A stretch of DNA of 64,000 nucleotides from Vibrio alfacsensis (lineage in GTDB: Bacteria > Pseudomonadota > Gammaproteobacteria > Enterobacterales > Vibrionaceae). The translations under genes were made by a program, and so were the position numbers. The notes under the pieces are model-generated. The model was not told where the DNA came from. It did not search any database and saw only the letters and a program-made list of their open reading frames with translations. Position 1 is the stretch's first letter; each line of letters starts with the position of its first letter. Shown piece by piece: positions 31,999-41,852 of this stretch. The DNA is taken from contig NZ_CP032093.1 of assembly GCF_003544875.1 (NCBI RefSeq), positions 124,001 through 188,000 of the forward strand, read 5' to 3'.

Positions 31999-32922
31999 TT
32001 AATACCCTTTATCGAAATCGACCTGATTATTAAGTGAGAAGCCGTCCCGCCAACTCAAGTAGTTGTCTGCAAAAATGTCGACCACTTGCTCAGGGAAACT
32101 CAATGCTGCGATGTGGGGCGTGATGGTCACTTGAGGGAGTTTCCAAAACGGATGCTGTTCTGACAGTGGCTCTTGTTCAAACACATCGAGAAAAGCGTGC
32201 TCTACCCAACGGTTTTTTAAAGCCAGTAATAAACCAGCCTCATCAATCACATCGCCTCGTCCGACATTAAATAACAGTGCCTGATTAAGGTGGCTTAGCA
32301 CTTCACTATTAAGTAATCGGTGGGTATCTGGAGTGCTGGGTAGTGTATTGACGATGATATCAGCTTGATGCAGGGCGCAGGCTAACTCGTTAACATGAAA
32401 TGTTTGATCGAATTCGCCACCAGAAGTTGGGATGCCCGTACGATTGATCCCTACGGTTTTCATTCCCATCAATTGTGCCGCTTTACCCAAGTGGCTACCT
32501 ATGCTGCCTGTACCAAGAATCACCATGGTTTTGTTTTGCAGTGAGGTATACAGATGCGGTTGCCACTGCTTGCTCTGTTGTTGCTGGTGGTATTGCATAA
32601 AATGGCGGAAGTGAGCAATGCAGTAGCCAATCACATACTCGGTAATCAATGGGCCGAAAATACCGCGCACATTAGTCAGCGAATAATCTCGGCGTCGACT
32701 AGGCTCCATGAGAGTGTTTACACCGGCAAATGTGGACTGGACCCACTCAAGCTGTGAAAACTCGTCTAACCTTTGTGATAGCAATGGTGGATCCGCCAGT
32801 ACGATCTGAGCATCTTGAGGTTTGTTTGTGATGGCCAGATCGGGCAGATTTTTCTCCGCCAGTAACGTTTCGTAGGTGTCATGATGCTCTGAGAGCAGGA
32901 AAATCTGATTTCGACGCTGCAT
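31999..32922 (-). CDS. D-2-hydroxyacid dehydrogenase, GhrA-like
   Basis: 307 residues. The NAD(P)-binding Rossmann motif is GTGSIGSHLG (about 147-156). The catalytic set is complete: arginine in NVGRGDV, glutamate in FEQEPL and histidine in TPHIAA. The family reduces glyoxylate, hydroxypyruvate and similar 2-keto acids. The exact substrate cannot be read from the sequence. First gene of a likely two-gene unit with the UDG-like gene; divergent from yjaG. Confidence 0.88.
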   Translation of the reverse strand: MQRRNQIFLLSEHHDTYETLLAEKNLPDLAITNKPQDAQIVLADPPLLSQRLDEFSQLEWVQSTFAGVNTLMEPSRRRDYSLTNVRGIFGPLITEYVIGYCIAHFRHFMQYHQQQQSKQWQPHLYTSLQNKTMVILGTGSIGSHLGKAAQLMGMKTVGINRTGIPTSGGEFDQTFHVNELACALHQADIIVNTLPSTPDTHRLLNSEVLSHLNQALLFNVGRGDVIDEAGLLLALKNRWVEHAFLDVFEQEPLSEQHPFWKLPQVTITPHIAALSFPEQVVDIFADNYLSWRDGFSLNNQVDFDKGY

Positions 32923-32988
32923 TAACTTTTTTCCCTGTGATGAATCAAGTACACTTTCGCTGATTTTTTCTTCAATGATTGAGTGACT

Positions 32989-33576
32989 ATGCTTAAGAAT
33001 CCTCTTCAGGTTCGTTTGGAAAAACTAGAACCTTGGCAACAAATTACTTTCATGGCGTGTCTGTGTGAACGCATGTATCCAAACTATGCGATGTTTTGTG
33101 AGAATACAGAATTTGCTGAGCCACGTGCTTACCGAGCGATTCTTGATAGTGTATGGGAAATTCTGACGGTTAAGAACGCAAAAGTGAACTTCGAACGCCA
33201 ACTAGAGAAGTTAGAAGAGCTATTCCCAAGTGCGGATGAGTACGACTTTTATGGTGTTTACCCTGCGATGGATGCGTGTCAGGGTTTGTCGACGCTGCTG
33301 CATGGTCTGTTGGATCGCGACTACCTTTTCGATTCAATGCTTAAAGTGAGCCAACAGTCAGTACAAACTGTCGCTGACCTAGAGCAAGCACAAGGTGCAG
33401 AACCAATCACGAACGACAATCAAAAAGAAAACGAAGCCGTATGTGAAGAGTGGGATGTTCAGTGGGCAATTTTCCGTCCACTGCGTGAAGCGGTAGAACG
33501 CGACATCAGCTTGATTAAAGATTTGCGTGAGGAATTACGCGAAGAGGGCGTGAGTAATATCGGTATCGCACTTTAA
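32989..33576 (+). CDS. yjaG: DUF416 family protein YjaG
   Basis: 195 residues from the ATG at 32989 (MLKNPLQVRLEKLEPWQQITFMACLCERMYPNY type), which matches the known family start; a GTG at 32983 is in frame. Soluble, helical and acidic. The function is unknown. It stands before hupA in E. coli too, although here a CNNM-type gene on the other strand has come between them. Confidence 0.92.
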   Translation: MLKNPLQVRLEKLEPWQQITFMACLCERMYPNYAMFCENTEFAEPRAYRAILDSVWEILTVKNAKVNFERQLEKLEELFPSADEYDFYGVYPAMDACQGLSTLLHGLLDRDYLFDSMLKVSQQSVQTVADLEQAQGAEPITNDNQKENEAVCEEWDVQWAIFRPLREAVERDISLIKDLREELREEGVSNIGIAL

Positions 33577-33592
33577 TCGTTGAATAGATATG

Positions 33593-33622
33593 AAAAAGGC
33601 ATCCTAGTTGGATGCCTTTTTG
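33593..33622. terminator. Bidirectional terminator between yjaG and the CNNM gene
   Basis: AAAAAGGCATCC and GGATGCCTTTTT pair around TAGTT, giving a T run on either strand at the junction of two convergent genes. Confidence 0.88.
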
Positions 33623-33636
33623 CTAATTGGAAATGG

Positions 33637-34767
33637 TTATGAGTCTTTAGAGTCTGATTTTTTTGTTACTTGAGCTTCTTGCTCTTTCACTTGTTTCTCT
33701 TGCTCTTCTTCCTCTTCATCGTCTCGGCTTTCAATCACACCGTGCTGTTCTTTCCAGTTTTCCCAACGTTGGTAAGCCAGCTCTTGCATATCTGTGCTCT
33801 TATCTGCTTCATCGATGATCTCTTCACCCAATAGGTGCTCAAAAATATCTTCTAGCGTTACTAGGCCTTGAATTGTGCCGTATTCATCGACAACCAATGC
33901 AAGTTGTAGGCGGTGGCTCATCATTTGATCAAATACGCGTGGTAAAACCGTATTGTTTAAAACCACTTGAATTGGACGCATAACAGAGCCAAGTTGCTTT
34001 TCGCCACTTCCCGATTGCTGGAGCTTAAACAGCTCTAAACGGTGCACGAAACCAACGATGTTATCTGTTTGCTCACTGTACACCAATGGACGAGAGAAAG
34101 GCGTCTCTTTGTGTTTATCAAGGAACTCATTGATGGTCATTGTTGCATCCACGCGGAATACAACAGGACGTGGCGTCATGACTTGCGTTACAGGTACATC
34201 TTGAATACCAAGCAGGTTGCTTAGGATTTTTGACTCACCCTCTGCAAATTCACCACTTTCTTTAGCCAAGATTGCCATTGCTGATAGTTCATCACGCATC
34301 TTAGGCGCTTGGTGGTTACGAGCAAGGCGTTTAGTGATCTGTTCAGAGAACCAAACGAATGGCGTTAGTGCCCATACCATCCAGCGAAGTGAAACCGCCG
34401 CGGCAGGTGCTAATTGACGCCAGTAAGTTGCGCCAATGGTCTTTGGTACAATCTCAGACAAAACAAGAATTGCTAGAGTTAATACCGCAGAGAAGATACC
34501 TAGAGCTTCGCTACCAAATACGACAGCAGCTTGTGCACCCGCGGTAGCTGCACCAATGGTATGAGCAATGGTATTTAGCGTTAGGATAGAAGCCAATGGT
34601 CGGTCGATATCCGCTTTTAGTTTTTCTAACTGCGCGGAAGCAGGGTGCCCCTGTTGTCTAAGTTGAGCAATGTAGCTTGGACTGATACTAAGTAGCACCG
34701 CCTCCAGCACCGAACAGATAAATGAAACGCCGATAGCAATAGAGATATAAATGGATAACAGCAGCAT
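33637..34767 (-). CDS. CNNM/HlyC-type membrane protein with DUF21 and paired CBS domains
   Basis: 376 residues from the ATG at 34767, which has AAGGG upstream; an in-frame upstream start at 34809 would add 14 residues before the first membrane segment. The DUF21 domain has about four hydrophobic segments in residues 1-150. Two CBS motifs follow (MTPRPVVFRVDATM... and VMRPIQVVLNNTVL...ALVVDEYGTIQGLVTLEDIFEHLLGE type). The family is tied to Mg2+/Co2+ transport or membrane stress. The very acidic, glutamate-rich C-terminal tail is unusual. The CorC/HlyC C-terminal domain is not evident. Confidence 0.85.
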   Translation of the reverse strand: MLLLSIYISIAIGVSFICSVLEAVLLSISPSYIAQLRQQGHPASAQLEKLKADIDRPLASILTLNTIAHTIGAATAGAQAAVVFGSEALGIFSAVLTLAILVLSEIVPKTIGATYWRQLAPAAAVSLRWMVWALTPFVWFSEQITKRLARNHQAPKMRDELSAMAILAKESGEFAEGESKILSNLLGIQDVPVTQVMTPRPVVFRVDATMTINEFLDKHKETPFSRPLVYSEQTDNIVGFVHRLELFKLQQSGSGEKQLGSVMRPIQVVLNNTVLPRVFDQMMSHRLQLALVVDEYGTIQGLVTLEDIFEHLLGEEIIDEADKSTDMQELAYQRWENWKEQHGVIESRDDEEEEEQEKQVKEQEAQVTKKSDSKDS

Positions 34768-35020
34768 AGTTGCCCTTGATTGTAGTGTGATAGAAGGTAT
34801 TTGCGGCAATTATAACCGCAAAAGTGCCATATAAATTGGTTTTATTGCATTAGAAAGCAAGGGGTTTACTTAAGCAAGTAGTAACAAATTGTGAGTTAAT
34901 ACTCATATTATGGCTAAAACTACGTCAGAAAATCGAAAGATCGCTTACAAACCTTTGCCAGATGGGGCATTTATGTTTTAGAGTGAGACGAATTCGATAA
35001 CATATGAGAAGGGAAACCTA

Positions 35021-35293
35021 ATGAACAAGACCCAATTAATCGACTTTATTGCAGAGAAAGCAGACCTATCTAAAGCACAAGCTAAAGCTGCTCTTGAAGC
35101 AACTCTTGAGGGTGTAACTGGCGCTCTTAAAGAGGGTGACCAAGTTCAACTAATTGGTTTTGGTACATTCAAAGTAAACCACCGCGCTGCACGTACTGGC
35201 CGTAACCCTAAGACTGGCGATGAGATTCAAATCGCAGCAGCTAACGTACCTGCATTCGTAGCAGGTAAAGCGCTGAAAGAATCAGTAAACTAA
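35021..35293 (+). CDS. hupA: DNA-binding protein HU-alpha
   Basis: 90 residues. The beta-arm motif [21 protein letters not shown] is conserved. Nucleoid protein that bends DNA. AAGGGAAAC precedes the ATG. Its place between yjaG and yjaH supports HupA rather than HupB. Confidence 0.97.
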   Translation: MNKTQLIDFIAEKADLSKAQAKAALEATLEGVTGALKEGDQVQLIGFGTFKVNHRAARTGRNPKTGDEIQIAAANVPAFVAGKALKESVN

Positions 35294-35298
35294 GTTAA

Positions 35299-35319
35299 AA
35301 TGCACCGAGGTCTCCTGCC
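35299..35319 (+). terminator. Stem-loop between hupA and yjaH
   Basis: TGCACCGAGG and CCTCGGTGCA form a perfect 10-bp stem around TCTCCTG (35300-35326). It is followed by ATTTC, so the U tail is poor, and the stem ends only 6 bases before the yjaH start. It may end most hupA transcripts while limiting yjaH. Confidence 0.6.
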
Positions 35320-35332
35320 TCGGTGCAATTTC

Positions 35333-36031
35333 ATGAACAAACATCTACTCACTTCACTTCTCTTAACAAGTCTTGCTCTTGCAGGCTGTGCTTCCGTTGA
35401 AACTCCAAATCTAGAACAATTTACTCACTTCTCTGGCGGAAAAGTCATGGGAGACACGACCAGCTTGTATTGGATGACCGAGCGTCTCACTCGGGTTAGT
35501 ACTGCGGCTGACTATGTCACGATGGGGGATTATGGGTATTATCAAAGTGACTACCGTTGGGACGATGGTGAATTGCGAGAGTTGATTCGAAAAGGCAAGC
35601 TACTTGATACCAAGCAAGGGTTAGTGCCTTTTCAAATCCACATTCGATTCAATAAAGATGGTGATGCGATTTATCAGCAATATCGTGTGAACGGTAAGGT
35701 GCTACCAATACAGCGTGAGCAGCTAGGACGCTACAAGGCGGAAGCGAATGGTGTTGTTGACTCGATTAAGCAAGAATCTCGAGATGGTCAGAATCTAATA
35801 CAAGGCTATTGGGATGGTGAAACATTCGAAACGTGTAAAGGACGCGAATACGCTACGTTAGAATTTAATCAAACGTTGCCGAATTTTGTCATTGATAGGC
35901 TCGCTTCAGTCGATAGTTACATCGCTTTTATTGGTAAAGAATCGCGTAATACTGCAACCGTCGATGAATTATTGATGCTCAATGATGATGGCTTTGATTG
36001 TGTTCAACGACCTAAGTTTATCTCTGAATAA
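35333..36031 (+). CDS. yjaH: YjaH-type lipoprotein (DUF1481)
   Basis: 232 residues from the ATG at 35333, which directly opens a lipoprotein signal peptide (MNKHLLTSLLLTSLALAGC) with a lipobox and Cys19 as the lipidation site. A longer in-frame start at 35300 would run through the hupA hairpin and spoil the signal peptide. Function unknown. It follows hupA as yjaH does in E. coli. No clear ribosome-binding site is visible because the stem-loop occupies that place. Confidence 0.85.
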   Translation: MNKHLLTSLLLTSLALAGCASVETPNLEQFTHFSGGKVMGDTTSLYWMTERLTRVSTAADYVTMGDYGYYQSDYRWDDGELRELIRKGKLLDTKQGLVPFQIHIRFNKDGDAIYQQYRVNGKVLPIQREQLGRYKAEANGVVDSIKQESRDGQNLIQGYWDGETFETCKGREYATLEFNQTLPNFVIDRLASVDSYIAFIGKESRNTATVDELLMLNDDGFDCVQRPKFISE

Positions 36032-36068
36032 ACATCGCTTGAACTTGCTTGGTGAAAGAATAATAAAA

Positions 36069-36090
36069 AAGGCGCTTAATGCGCCTTTTG
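36069..36090. terminator. Bidirectional terminator between yjaH and purD
   Basis: AAAGGCGC and GCGCCTTTT around TTAAT, with an A run to the left and T run to the right, between convergent genes. Confidence 0.85.
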
Positions 36091-36114
36091 TCTTTTAGCC
36101 AACTGAAGTTGTTA

Positions 36115-37404
36115 TTATTTTTCTTGCTCGCGTGCAATCGCACGGTAGCCGATGTCGTTACGATGGAACATTCCATCCCAACTGATCTGTTTTGCCAACT
36201 CGTAAGCACGTTGCTGCGCTTCTGAGACGCTATTACCGAGTGCTGTTGCACAAAGTACACGACCACCGTTAGTCACGATGTCGCCGTCTTTGTTCTCTGT
36301 ACCTGCGTGGAAGACTTTCTCGCCTTCAATTTCAACTTGTGGCAGGCCCGAAATTACATCGCCTTTGTTGTACGTTGCTGGGTAACCACCGGCGGCTAAC
36401 ACGATACCAATCGACGCACGCGGATCCCACTTTGATTCCACTTGATCCAGTTTCTCGTCGATTGCCGCTAGACATAGATCCACGAGATCCGATTCCATAC
36501 GCATCATGATTGGTTGCGTCTCAGGATCCCCGAAGCGGCAGTTGTACTCGATCACTTTTGGCGTGCCGTCGGTATCGATCATCAACCCCGCGTATAGGAA
36601 ACCTGTGTAAGGGTTACCTTCAGAAGCCATACCGCGTACGGTTGGGTAAATGACTTCTTCCATGATGCGATTATGGATTTCCGGTGTTACGACTGGTGCG
36701 GGGGAGTAAGCGCCCATGCCGCCCGTGTTAGGACCGGTATCTTTGTTGCCGACGCGTTTGTGGTCTTGGCTGGTGGCCATAGGTAAGACATTCTCGCCAT
36801 CGACCATTACGATGAAGCTTGCTTCTTCGCCATCTAAGAACTCTTCGATAACGACGCGACTTCCTGCATCACCAAAGGCATTGCCTGCTAGCATGTCCTT
36901 GATTGCGTCTTCAGCTTCTTCTAGTGTCATCGCAACGATAACGCCTTTACCAGCTGCAAGGCCGTCAGCTTTCACGACAATCGGCGCACCTTGTTCACGT
37001 ACGTAAGCCAGTGCAGGTTCAATTTCAGTGAAGTTTGCGTAGGCTCCCGTTGGGATTTGGTGACGAGCAAGAAAGTCTTTAGTAAACGCTTTAGAGCCCT
37101 CAAGCTGCGCTGCTGCTTGTGTCGGGCCAAAGATCGGCAGACCTGCTTTGCGGAAAGCATCAACCACACCGATAACCAGTGGTGCCTCAGGGCCAACGAT
37201 AGTCAGCTCAATGGCTTTCTCTTTTGCAAAAGCAACTAAACTAGCAATGTCTTCTACCGCGATATTGACGTTTTCTAGCTTAGGCTCAAGTGCAGTACCA
37301 GCATTACCCGGAGCAATGAAGATCGTCTCAACATTTGGGTTTTGCGCTGCTTTCCAACCTAGCGCGTGTTCACGACCGCCTGAACCAATGATTAAAACTC
37401 GCAT
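36115..37404 (-). CDS. purD: Phosphoribosylamine-glycine ligase PurD
   Basis: 429 residues, the E. coli length. ATP-grasp enzyme of de novo purine synthesis that joins glycine to phosphoribosylamine. It starts [41 protein letters not shown] and [13 protein letters not shown] are the family blocks. Downstream of purH with a 96-base gap that holds a small hairpin (AGCCCTG / CAGGGCT at about 37432-37454). Confidence 0.98.
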   Translation of the reverse strand: MRVLIIGSGGREHALGWKAAQNPNVETIFIAPGNAGTALEPKLENVNIAVEDIASLVAFAKEKAIELTIVGPEAPLVIGVVDAFRKAGLPIFGPTQAAAQLEGSKAFTKDFLARHQIPTGAYANFTEIEPALAYVREQGAPIVVKADGLAAGKGVIVAMTLEEAEDAIKDMLAGNAFGDAGSRVVIEEFLDGEEASFIVMVDGENVLPMATSQDHKRVGNKDTGPNTGGMGAYSPAPVVTPEIHNRIMEEVIYPTVRGMASEGNPYTGFLYAGLMIDTDGTPKVIEYNCRFGDPETQPIMMRMESDLVDLCLAAIDEKLDQVESKWDPRASIGIVLAAGGYPATYNKGDVISGLPQVEIEGEKVFHAGTENKDGDIVTNGGRVLCATALGNSVSEAQQRAYELAKQISWDGMFHRNDIGYRAIAREQEK

Positions 37405-37500
37405 ATTAAAATCCTTTATAAATGATTCTGTTTAGCCCTGATTCAAAAGCAGGGCTATTAACCACCCCAGGGCCTAGTAACTAGGACCTAGCAATATGAA

Positions 37501-39108
37501 TTAGTGGCGGAAGTGACGCATACCTGTAAAGATCATTGCCATGCCGTGTTCGTCTGCTGCTGCAATCACTTCATCGTCACGCATAGAGCCACCAGGCTGA
37601 ATCACACACTTAATACCAGCTTCTGCTGCCGCATCAATACCATCACGGAACGGGAAGAATGCATCAGATGCCATAACGCTACCAGCAACTTCTAGACCTT
37701 CGTCTGCGGCTTTAATGCCTGCAATCTTCGCGGAGTAAACACGGCTCATTTGCCCTGCGCCTACACCGATAGTCATGTCACCTTTTGCGTAAACAATCGC
37801 GTTTGATTTTACGTACTTCGCTACCTTCCAGCAGAATAGGGCATCTTTCAGCTCTTCTTCTGTTGGTTGACGCTTAGATACGACTTTCAGGTCATCTAGG
37901 CTAACCATGCCTTGGTCACGGTCTTGAACCAGCAGACCACCGTTGACGCGCTTTACATCAAAGCCAGTTGTCTTGGTGGACCATTCGCCACACTCAAGTA
38001 GACGCACATTCTTCTTCGCCGCAACCACTTCAATCGCTTCAGCAGAAACAGACGGCGCGATGATGACTTCAACGAATTGACGCTCAACGATAGCCGTTGC
38101 CGTTTCAGCATCTAGCTCTTGGTTGAATGCAATGATCCCGCCGAATGCAGATGTTGGGTCAGTTTGGTAAGCGCGGTTGTAGGCTTCTAGGATGTTTTTA
38201 CCTAGAGCAACACCACATGGGTTCGCGTGTTTTACGATCACACATGCTGGCTCGTCGAACTCTTTCACACATTCAAGTGCAGCGTCAGTGTCTGCGATGT
38301 TGTTGTAAGAAAGTGCTTTACCTTGGATTTGGCGTGCAGTAGAAACAGACGCTTCTTCAGGATTTGCTTCAACATAGAATGCTGCTGCTTGGTGGCTGTT
38401 CTCACCGTAGCGCATGTCTTGTTTTTTCTCGAACTGCTGGTTGAATGTGCGAGGGAACTTGCTCTTGTTTTCTGGAGAAGGTTCGTCACCGTCCTTGTTC
38501 TCGCCGTAGCTAGGTACCATAGTGCCGAAGTAGTTTGCGATCATGCCATCGTAAGCCGCGGTGTGCTCAAATGCAGCGATAGCAAGGTCGAAGCGAGTTT
38601 CTAGAGTAAGAGATTTGTCGTTAGCGTCCATTTCAGCGATAACGCGGTCGTAGTCACTTGCGTTAACGACGATAGTCACGTCTTTGTGGTTTTTCGCAGC
38701 AGAGCGAACCATTGTTGGGCCACCAATGTCGATGTTCTCAACTGCGTCAGCAAGGGTACAACCTTCGTTGGCAACAGTTTCTGCGAATGGGTATAGGTTA
38801 ACGACGACCATGTCGATTGGATTGATGCCGTGCTTTTCCATTACGTCATCATCTTGACCACGACGACCTAGCACACCCCCGTGAACTTTTGGGTGAAGCG
38901 TCTTAACACGACCGTCCATCATTTCTGGGAAACCAGTGTAATCAGAGACTTCAGTCACGGCGATGCCTTGCTCAGCAAGTAGACGAGCAGTACCACCAGT
39001 CGATAGGATATCGACACCGCGCTCAGCAAGAGCTTGTGCAAACTCAACAATACCTGTTTTGTCTGATACGCTGATAAGCGCACGGCGAATAGGACGAGCG
39101 TTGTTCAT
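37501..39108 (-). CDS. purH: Bifunctional AICAR formyltransferase / IMP cyclohydrolase PurH
   Basis: 535 residues. The N-terminal IMP cyclohydrolase domain ([25 protein letters not shown], ...[13 protein letters not shown]) and C-terminal AICAR transformylase domain (KHANPCG with its catalytic Lys-His) carry out the last two steps to IMP. The first gene of a purH-purD operon, as in E. coli. Confidence 0.98.
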   Translation of the reverse strand: MNNARPIRRALISVSDKTGIVEFAQALAERGVDILSTGGTARLLAEQGIAVTEVSDYTGFPEMMDGRVKTLHPKVHGGVLGRRGQDDDVMEKHGINPIDMVVVNLYPFAETVANEGCTLADAVENIDIGGPTMVRSAAKNHKDVTIVVNASDYDRVIAEMDANDKSLTLETRFDLAIAAFEHTAAYDGMIANYFGTMVPSYGENKDGDEPSPENKSKFPRTFNQQFEKKQDMRYGENSHQAAAFYVEANPEEASVSTARQIQGKALSYNNIADTDAALECVKEFDEPACVIVKHANPCGVALGKNILEAYNRAYQTDPTSAFGGIIAFNQELDAETATAIVERQFVEVIIAPSVSAEAIEVVAAKKNVRLLECGEWSTKTTGFDVKRVNGGLLVQDRDQGMVSLDDLKVVSKRQPTEEELKDALFCWKVAKYVKSNAIVYAKGDMTIGVGAGQMSRVYSAKIAGIKAADEGLEVAGSVMASDAFFPFRDGIDAAAEAGIKCVIQPGGSMRDDEVIAAADEHGMAMIFTGMRHFRH

Positions 39109-39304
39109 GCTTCCATTTTCCTCAAATTCACGGAGTTAAAGATGTTTGCCAAAAATGAACTTGTTTTTACCTCTTGGGGTAAAATATTGGCCAGTTTTGG
39201 TAAAGACCTTTGTTGAGGGCTCTTTAGTTCGATAGCTCTCTGGCTAGAAAACAGCCTCCACTATTTGATGGCGCGTATTCTAACCAATTTATTACAAAAA
39301 GCTT

Positions 39305-39320
39305 GCGCAATCGTTTGGCA
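39305..39320 (-). promoter_or_regulatory. Possible PurR operator upstream of purH
   Basis: GCGCAATCGTTTGGCA matches the core of the PurR consensus (GCAANCGNTTNC) with a mismatch near one end. It lies about 200 bases before the purH start, in the gap shared with zntR, so the distance is larger than in E. coli. Confidence 0.4.
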
Positions 39321-39386
39321 TCTCAAAATAATTGTAAAAACACGATCTTTAGCTTTTAAAGTAACGAGATAGTTAATAAGGAAGTT

Positions 39387-39796
39387 ATGTTTCAGATAGG
39401 TGAACTGGCAAAACGCTGCGGTGTGACTGCAGATACATTACGCTTCTACGAAAAAATACATTGATTAAGCCCGCAGGGCGAAGTGATTCGGGCTATCGTC
39501 TATATAATGAAGAGAATCAAAAGCAAGTGCGCTTCATTCTTAAAGCAAAAGAGTTGGGCTTAAGCTTAGAAGAAATTAAAGAGCTTCTTGAAATCAAATT
39601 AGAGGCGACAGAACACAGTTGTGCTGAGGTCAAAGCCATTACTTCAGCTAAGCTAACTTTGATAGATGACAAGATTGCTGAACTCACTAGAATTCGTACG
39701 GCATTAAAGAAAATTAACGATGCTTGTTGTGGGCATAATAACGATGATGCCAGCCATTGTTCCATCCTTGCTGCATTGGAATCGTCTGACACTTAA
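39387..39796 (+). pseudogene. zntR: Zn(II)-responsive MerR-family regulator ZntR, split by a one-base deletion
   Basis: The first frame from the ATG at 39387 (AAGGAAG upstream) reads MFQIGELAKRCGVTADTLRFYEKIH then stops. The rest continues in another frame as IKPAGRSDSGYRLY and runs to 39796. Adding one A to the A6 run at 39451-39456 restores a 136-residue MerR protein. The C-terminal metal motif CCGHNNDDASHC and the earlier HSCAEV cysteine fit the zinc ligands of ZntR rather than CueR. ZntR activates the zinc exporter gene zntA, which is not in this window. The lesion is a homopolymer base and may be an error. Confidence 0.85.
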
Positions 39797-39940
39797 CTTA
39801 AGTTTGCATTTTTGGCGGCTTGCTTTTCTAGGTCCAGGCCGTTTTCCCGCCTATAATCTCGCCTTTAGCCGACTCAAAGAATACGTAATCCCACCTATTC
39901 CTAAAACGGTGCTGTCTTTTAGATACGAGAGTTTTCATAC

Positions 39941-41515
39941 ATGGTTGGAGTCTATTTTCAGATCAATGATTGGGTTTTAAGCGTTGATGAAAATAAGCTG
40001 TATCGACAAGACAGGGAAGTTTCCGTTGAACCGCGCTTAATTAACCTGCTGCACTTTCTTGCTGAGCATGCCAGTGAGGTGTTCAATCGCGAAGAGCTGA
40101 TCCAATACGTTTGGGCGGGTGCGATTGTGACTGACCAAGTGGTAACGCAGTCTATCTTCGAGCTGCGTAAGTTGTTGCGTGATGGCAGAGAAGAAAACAT
40201 CAACTATGTGATCACTGTGCCTAAACGTGGCTATAAACTGGTGGCCAATGTCACGCCAATGACGCACGAAGAATTTCTTGCAAGCCGTCATTGTGATGCA
40301 GAGGCTCTTTTTCCGGATGTTGGAAGCGTTGAAGAAGTAAGACTTGATGCGCCAACGCCTAGTATTGCATTCCCAGCAGGGCCTTTAACTCGTGCGGTAT
40401 GCGAGATGTCAAAAGAGAAAAAAAAGGCTCCTCGTAAACCCAACAAAATCAGTCCTTGGCGTTTAGGTTTTATGAACTTCATTTGGATCAGTCTTTTGGT
40501 CGTGGTGATGGGAGTATTTACCTACAAGCAGTCAGAAGTTCGTATTACTCAAGCCATTGATACTCATTTAATCGAGTTCAAGTTCCAAGATGATTTTAGT
40601 CGAGACAGTTTAAGCTACGAGCTTGCAGATGGTTTTGCTCAGAAATTGATGGCGGATATTGCCCAAGTCAGTGATTATCGGGTGATGCTCAAGAAAGCCA
40701 CCTTTACTAATGGCATCGTACCCGGGAAATCGGTAGTGGTTCGAGTGAAAGCGAACGAGGGGGGTAATTTTCTAGAAGTCGAGTATCGCAACAATTCCTC
40801 AGAAAAAGTACTGTTCAGTCGTCAATATGCATTGGCAGATAATCATTTGAAGACCGTACTACAGCAAGCCTCTTTGGATTTGATGCATGTTCTGAAAGTT
40901 CCAGATGCTAAAGAAAAGTCTCAGGTGCTGGTGGCGGGAATGCCAACTAATCCAGAAGCGCTCAAATTATTTATCCAAGCGAACCATTACTTGAATGTAT
41001 CAGATGTGAATCAATTCCAACGTGGCATTGACTTAATGGAGAGTATTCTAGAAATCGAGCCAGAGAATGCATATGTACAAGCTGAATTATTGATTGCTTA
41101 CCATGTGCAGAAAGCACTTGAACCAGCTTTAGAGTTGCGAAAGGGAAGAGTACAACAACTCAGTGATGCGCTGGAAACGAATTCAGAAGTGATGGTTGGG
41201 CCTATTCAGCCCCGTATCTTTGAGGCATTGGCGCTGCATGAAACCATCGTTGGGGATGTTGATACCGCAAAACAGCATTTAAATCAGGCGCTTGAAATTA
41301 GAGATTCAGTGTTGTCTTACGTGATCAGAGGCAAGCATGCTGAATTGGATGGCGACTTGGATTGGGCAAGTGAGTCTTACAGTGAAGCATTTTATATTGA
41401 TACTTCTGTTGAAACCTATCTGTTGTGTGAGAACTTGGTCTTCCCAAGTAACATGAAAGCCATTGATTACGCTATGTATCGAGCCGTGCACCCGTCAGTT
41501 GTACGCATGTTGTAA
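39941..41515 (+). CDS. cadC: Membrane-integrated acid/lysine-responsive activator CadC
   Basis: 524 residues. An N-terminal OmpR/ToxR-type winged helix (about 10-103, with VEPRLINLLHFLAEH and TVPKRGYKLV) is followed by a linker, one membrane segment at 177-195 and a C-terminal periplasmic sensor domain with helical-repeat character. CadC senses low pH and, through the lysine permease, lysine, and activates cadBA. Only one cysteine occurs in the periplasmic part (LLCENL, near residue 509), so the disulfide pair reported for E. coli CadC cannot form. It lies upstream of cadB on the same strand as a separate unit. Confidence 0.93.
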   Translation: MVGVYFQINDWVLSVDENKLYRQDREVSVEPRLINLLHFLAEHASEVFNREELIQYVWAGAIVTDQVVTQSIFELRKLLRDGREENINYVITVPKRGYKLVANVTPMTHEEFLASRHCDAEALFPDVGSVEEVRLDAPTPSIAFPAGPLTRAVCEMSKEKKKAPRKPNKISPWRLGFMNFIWISLLVVVMGVFTYKQSEVRITQAIDTHLIEFKFQDDFSRDSLSYELADGFAQKLMADIAQVSDYRVMLKKATFTNGIVPGKSVVVRVKANEGGNFLEVEYRNNSSEKVLFSRQYALADNHLKTVLQQASLDLMHVLKVPDAKEKSQVLVAGMPTNPEALKLFIQANHYLNVSDVNQFQRGIDLMESILEIEPENAYVQAELLIAYHVQKALEPALELRKGRVQQLSDALETNSEVMVGPIQPRIFEALALHETIVGDVDTAKQHLNQALEIRDSVLSYVIRGKHAELDGDLDWASESYSEAFYIDTSVETYLLCENLVFPSNMKAIDYAMYRAVHPSVVRML

Positions 41516-41582
41516 TGTGAGCGCTTTGCTAAAACGGTATATAGTAATACTGTTTGATATCTAGTGTTTTAATGAATGTAGA

Positions 41583-41616
41583 TTAAGCCTTTCACTTCGG
41601 TGGAAGGCTTTTTGCT
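41583..41616 (+). terminator. Terminator of cadC
   Basis: AAGCCTTTCAC and GTGGAAGGCTT pair (one G-T) around a TTCG tetraloop and are followed by TTT. Confidence 0.88.
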
Positions 41617-41737
41617 ATCTATTGTCCTATTGCCCTGAAATGTGACAGATAAAATTGTTGCATCTTTCCCGCCCGGTTTATCGTCAGATTACTTGAGAAA
41701 TATGGTTTGTCGTGATGGTTTCTATGGAGAGTAGTTG

Positions 41738-41852
41738 GCTTATTGCTTATTGCTTATTGCTTATTGCTTACTACTTACTACTTACTACTTACTACTACTA
41801 CTACTACTACTACTTACTACTTACTACTTACTACTTACTACCTGTCCATGCC
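41738..41852. repeat. Compound tandem repeat: (TTATTGC)n, (TTACTAC)n and (TAC)n
   Basis: About four copies of the heptamer GCTTATT run into about four copies of the related heptamer TTACTAC, then about six or seven TAC triplets, then about four or five more TTACTAC units. The two heptamers differ at two bases, so one likely arose from the other. It is intergenic, between cadC and cadB, about 530 bases before cadB. The unit number could vary between strains. Confidence 0.93.

Noticed and set aside
36716..37006. 96-codon plus-strand ORF inside purD
   Set aside because: Antisense shadow with low complexity; purD on the other strand is complete and conserved.
41738..41852. CRISPR array
   Set aside because: Repeats are contiguous 7-mers and 3-mers without spacers.
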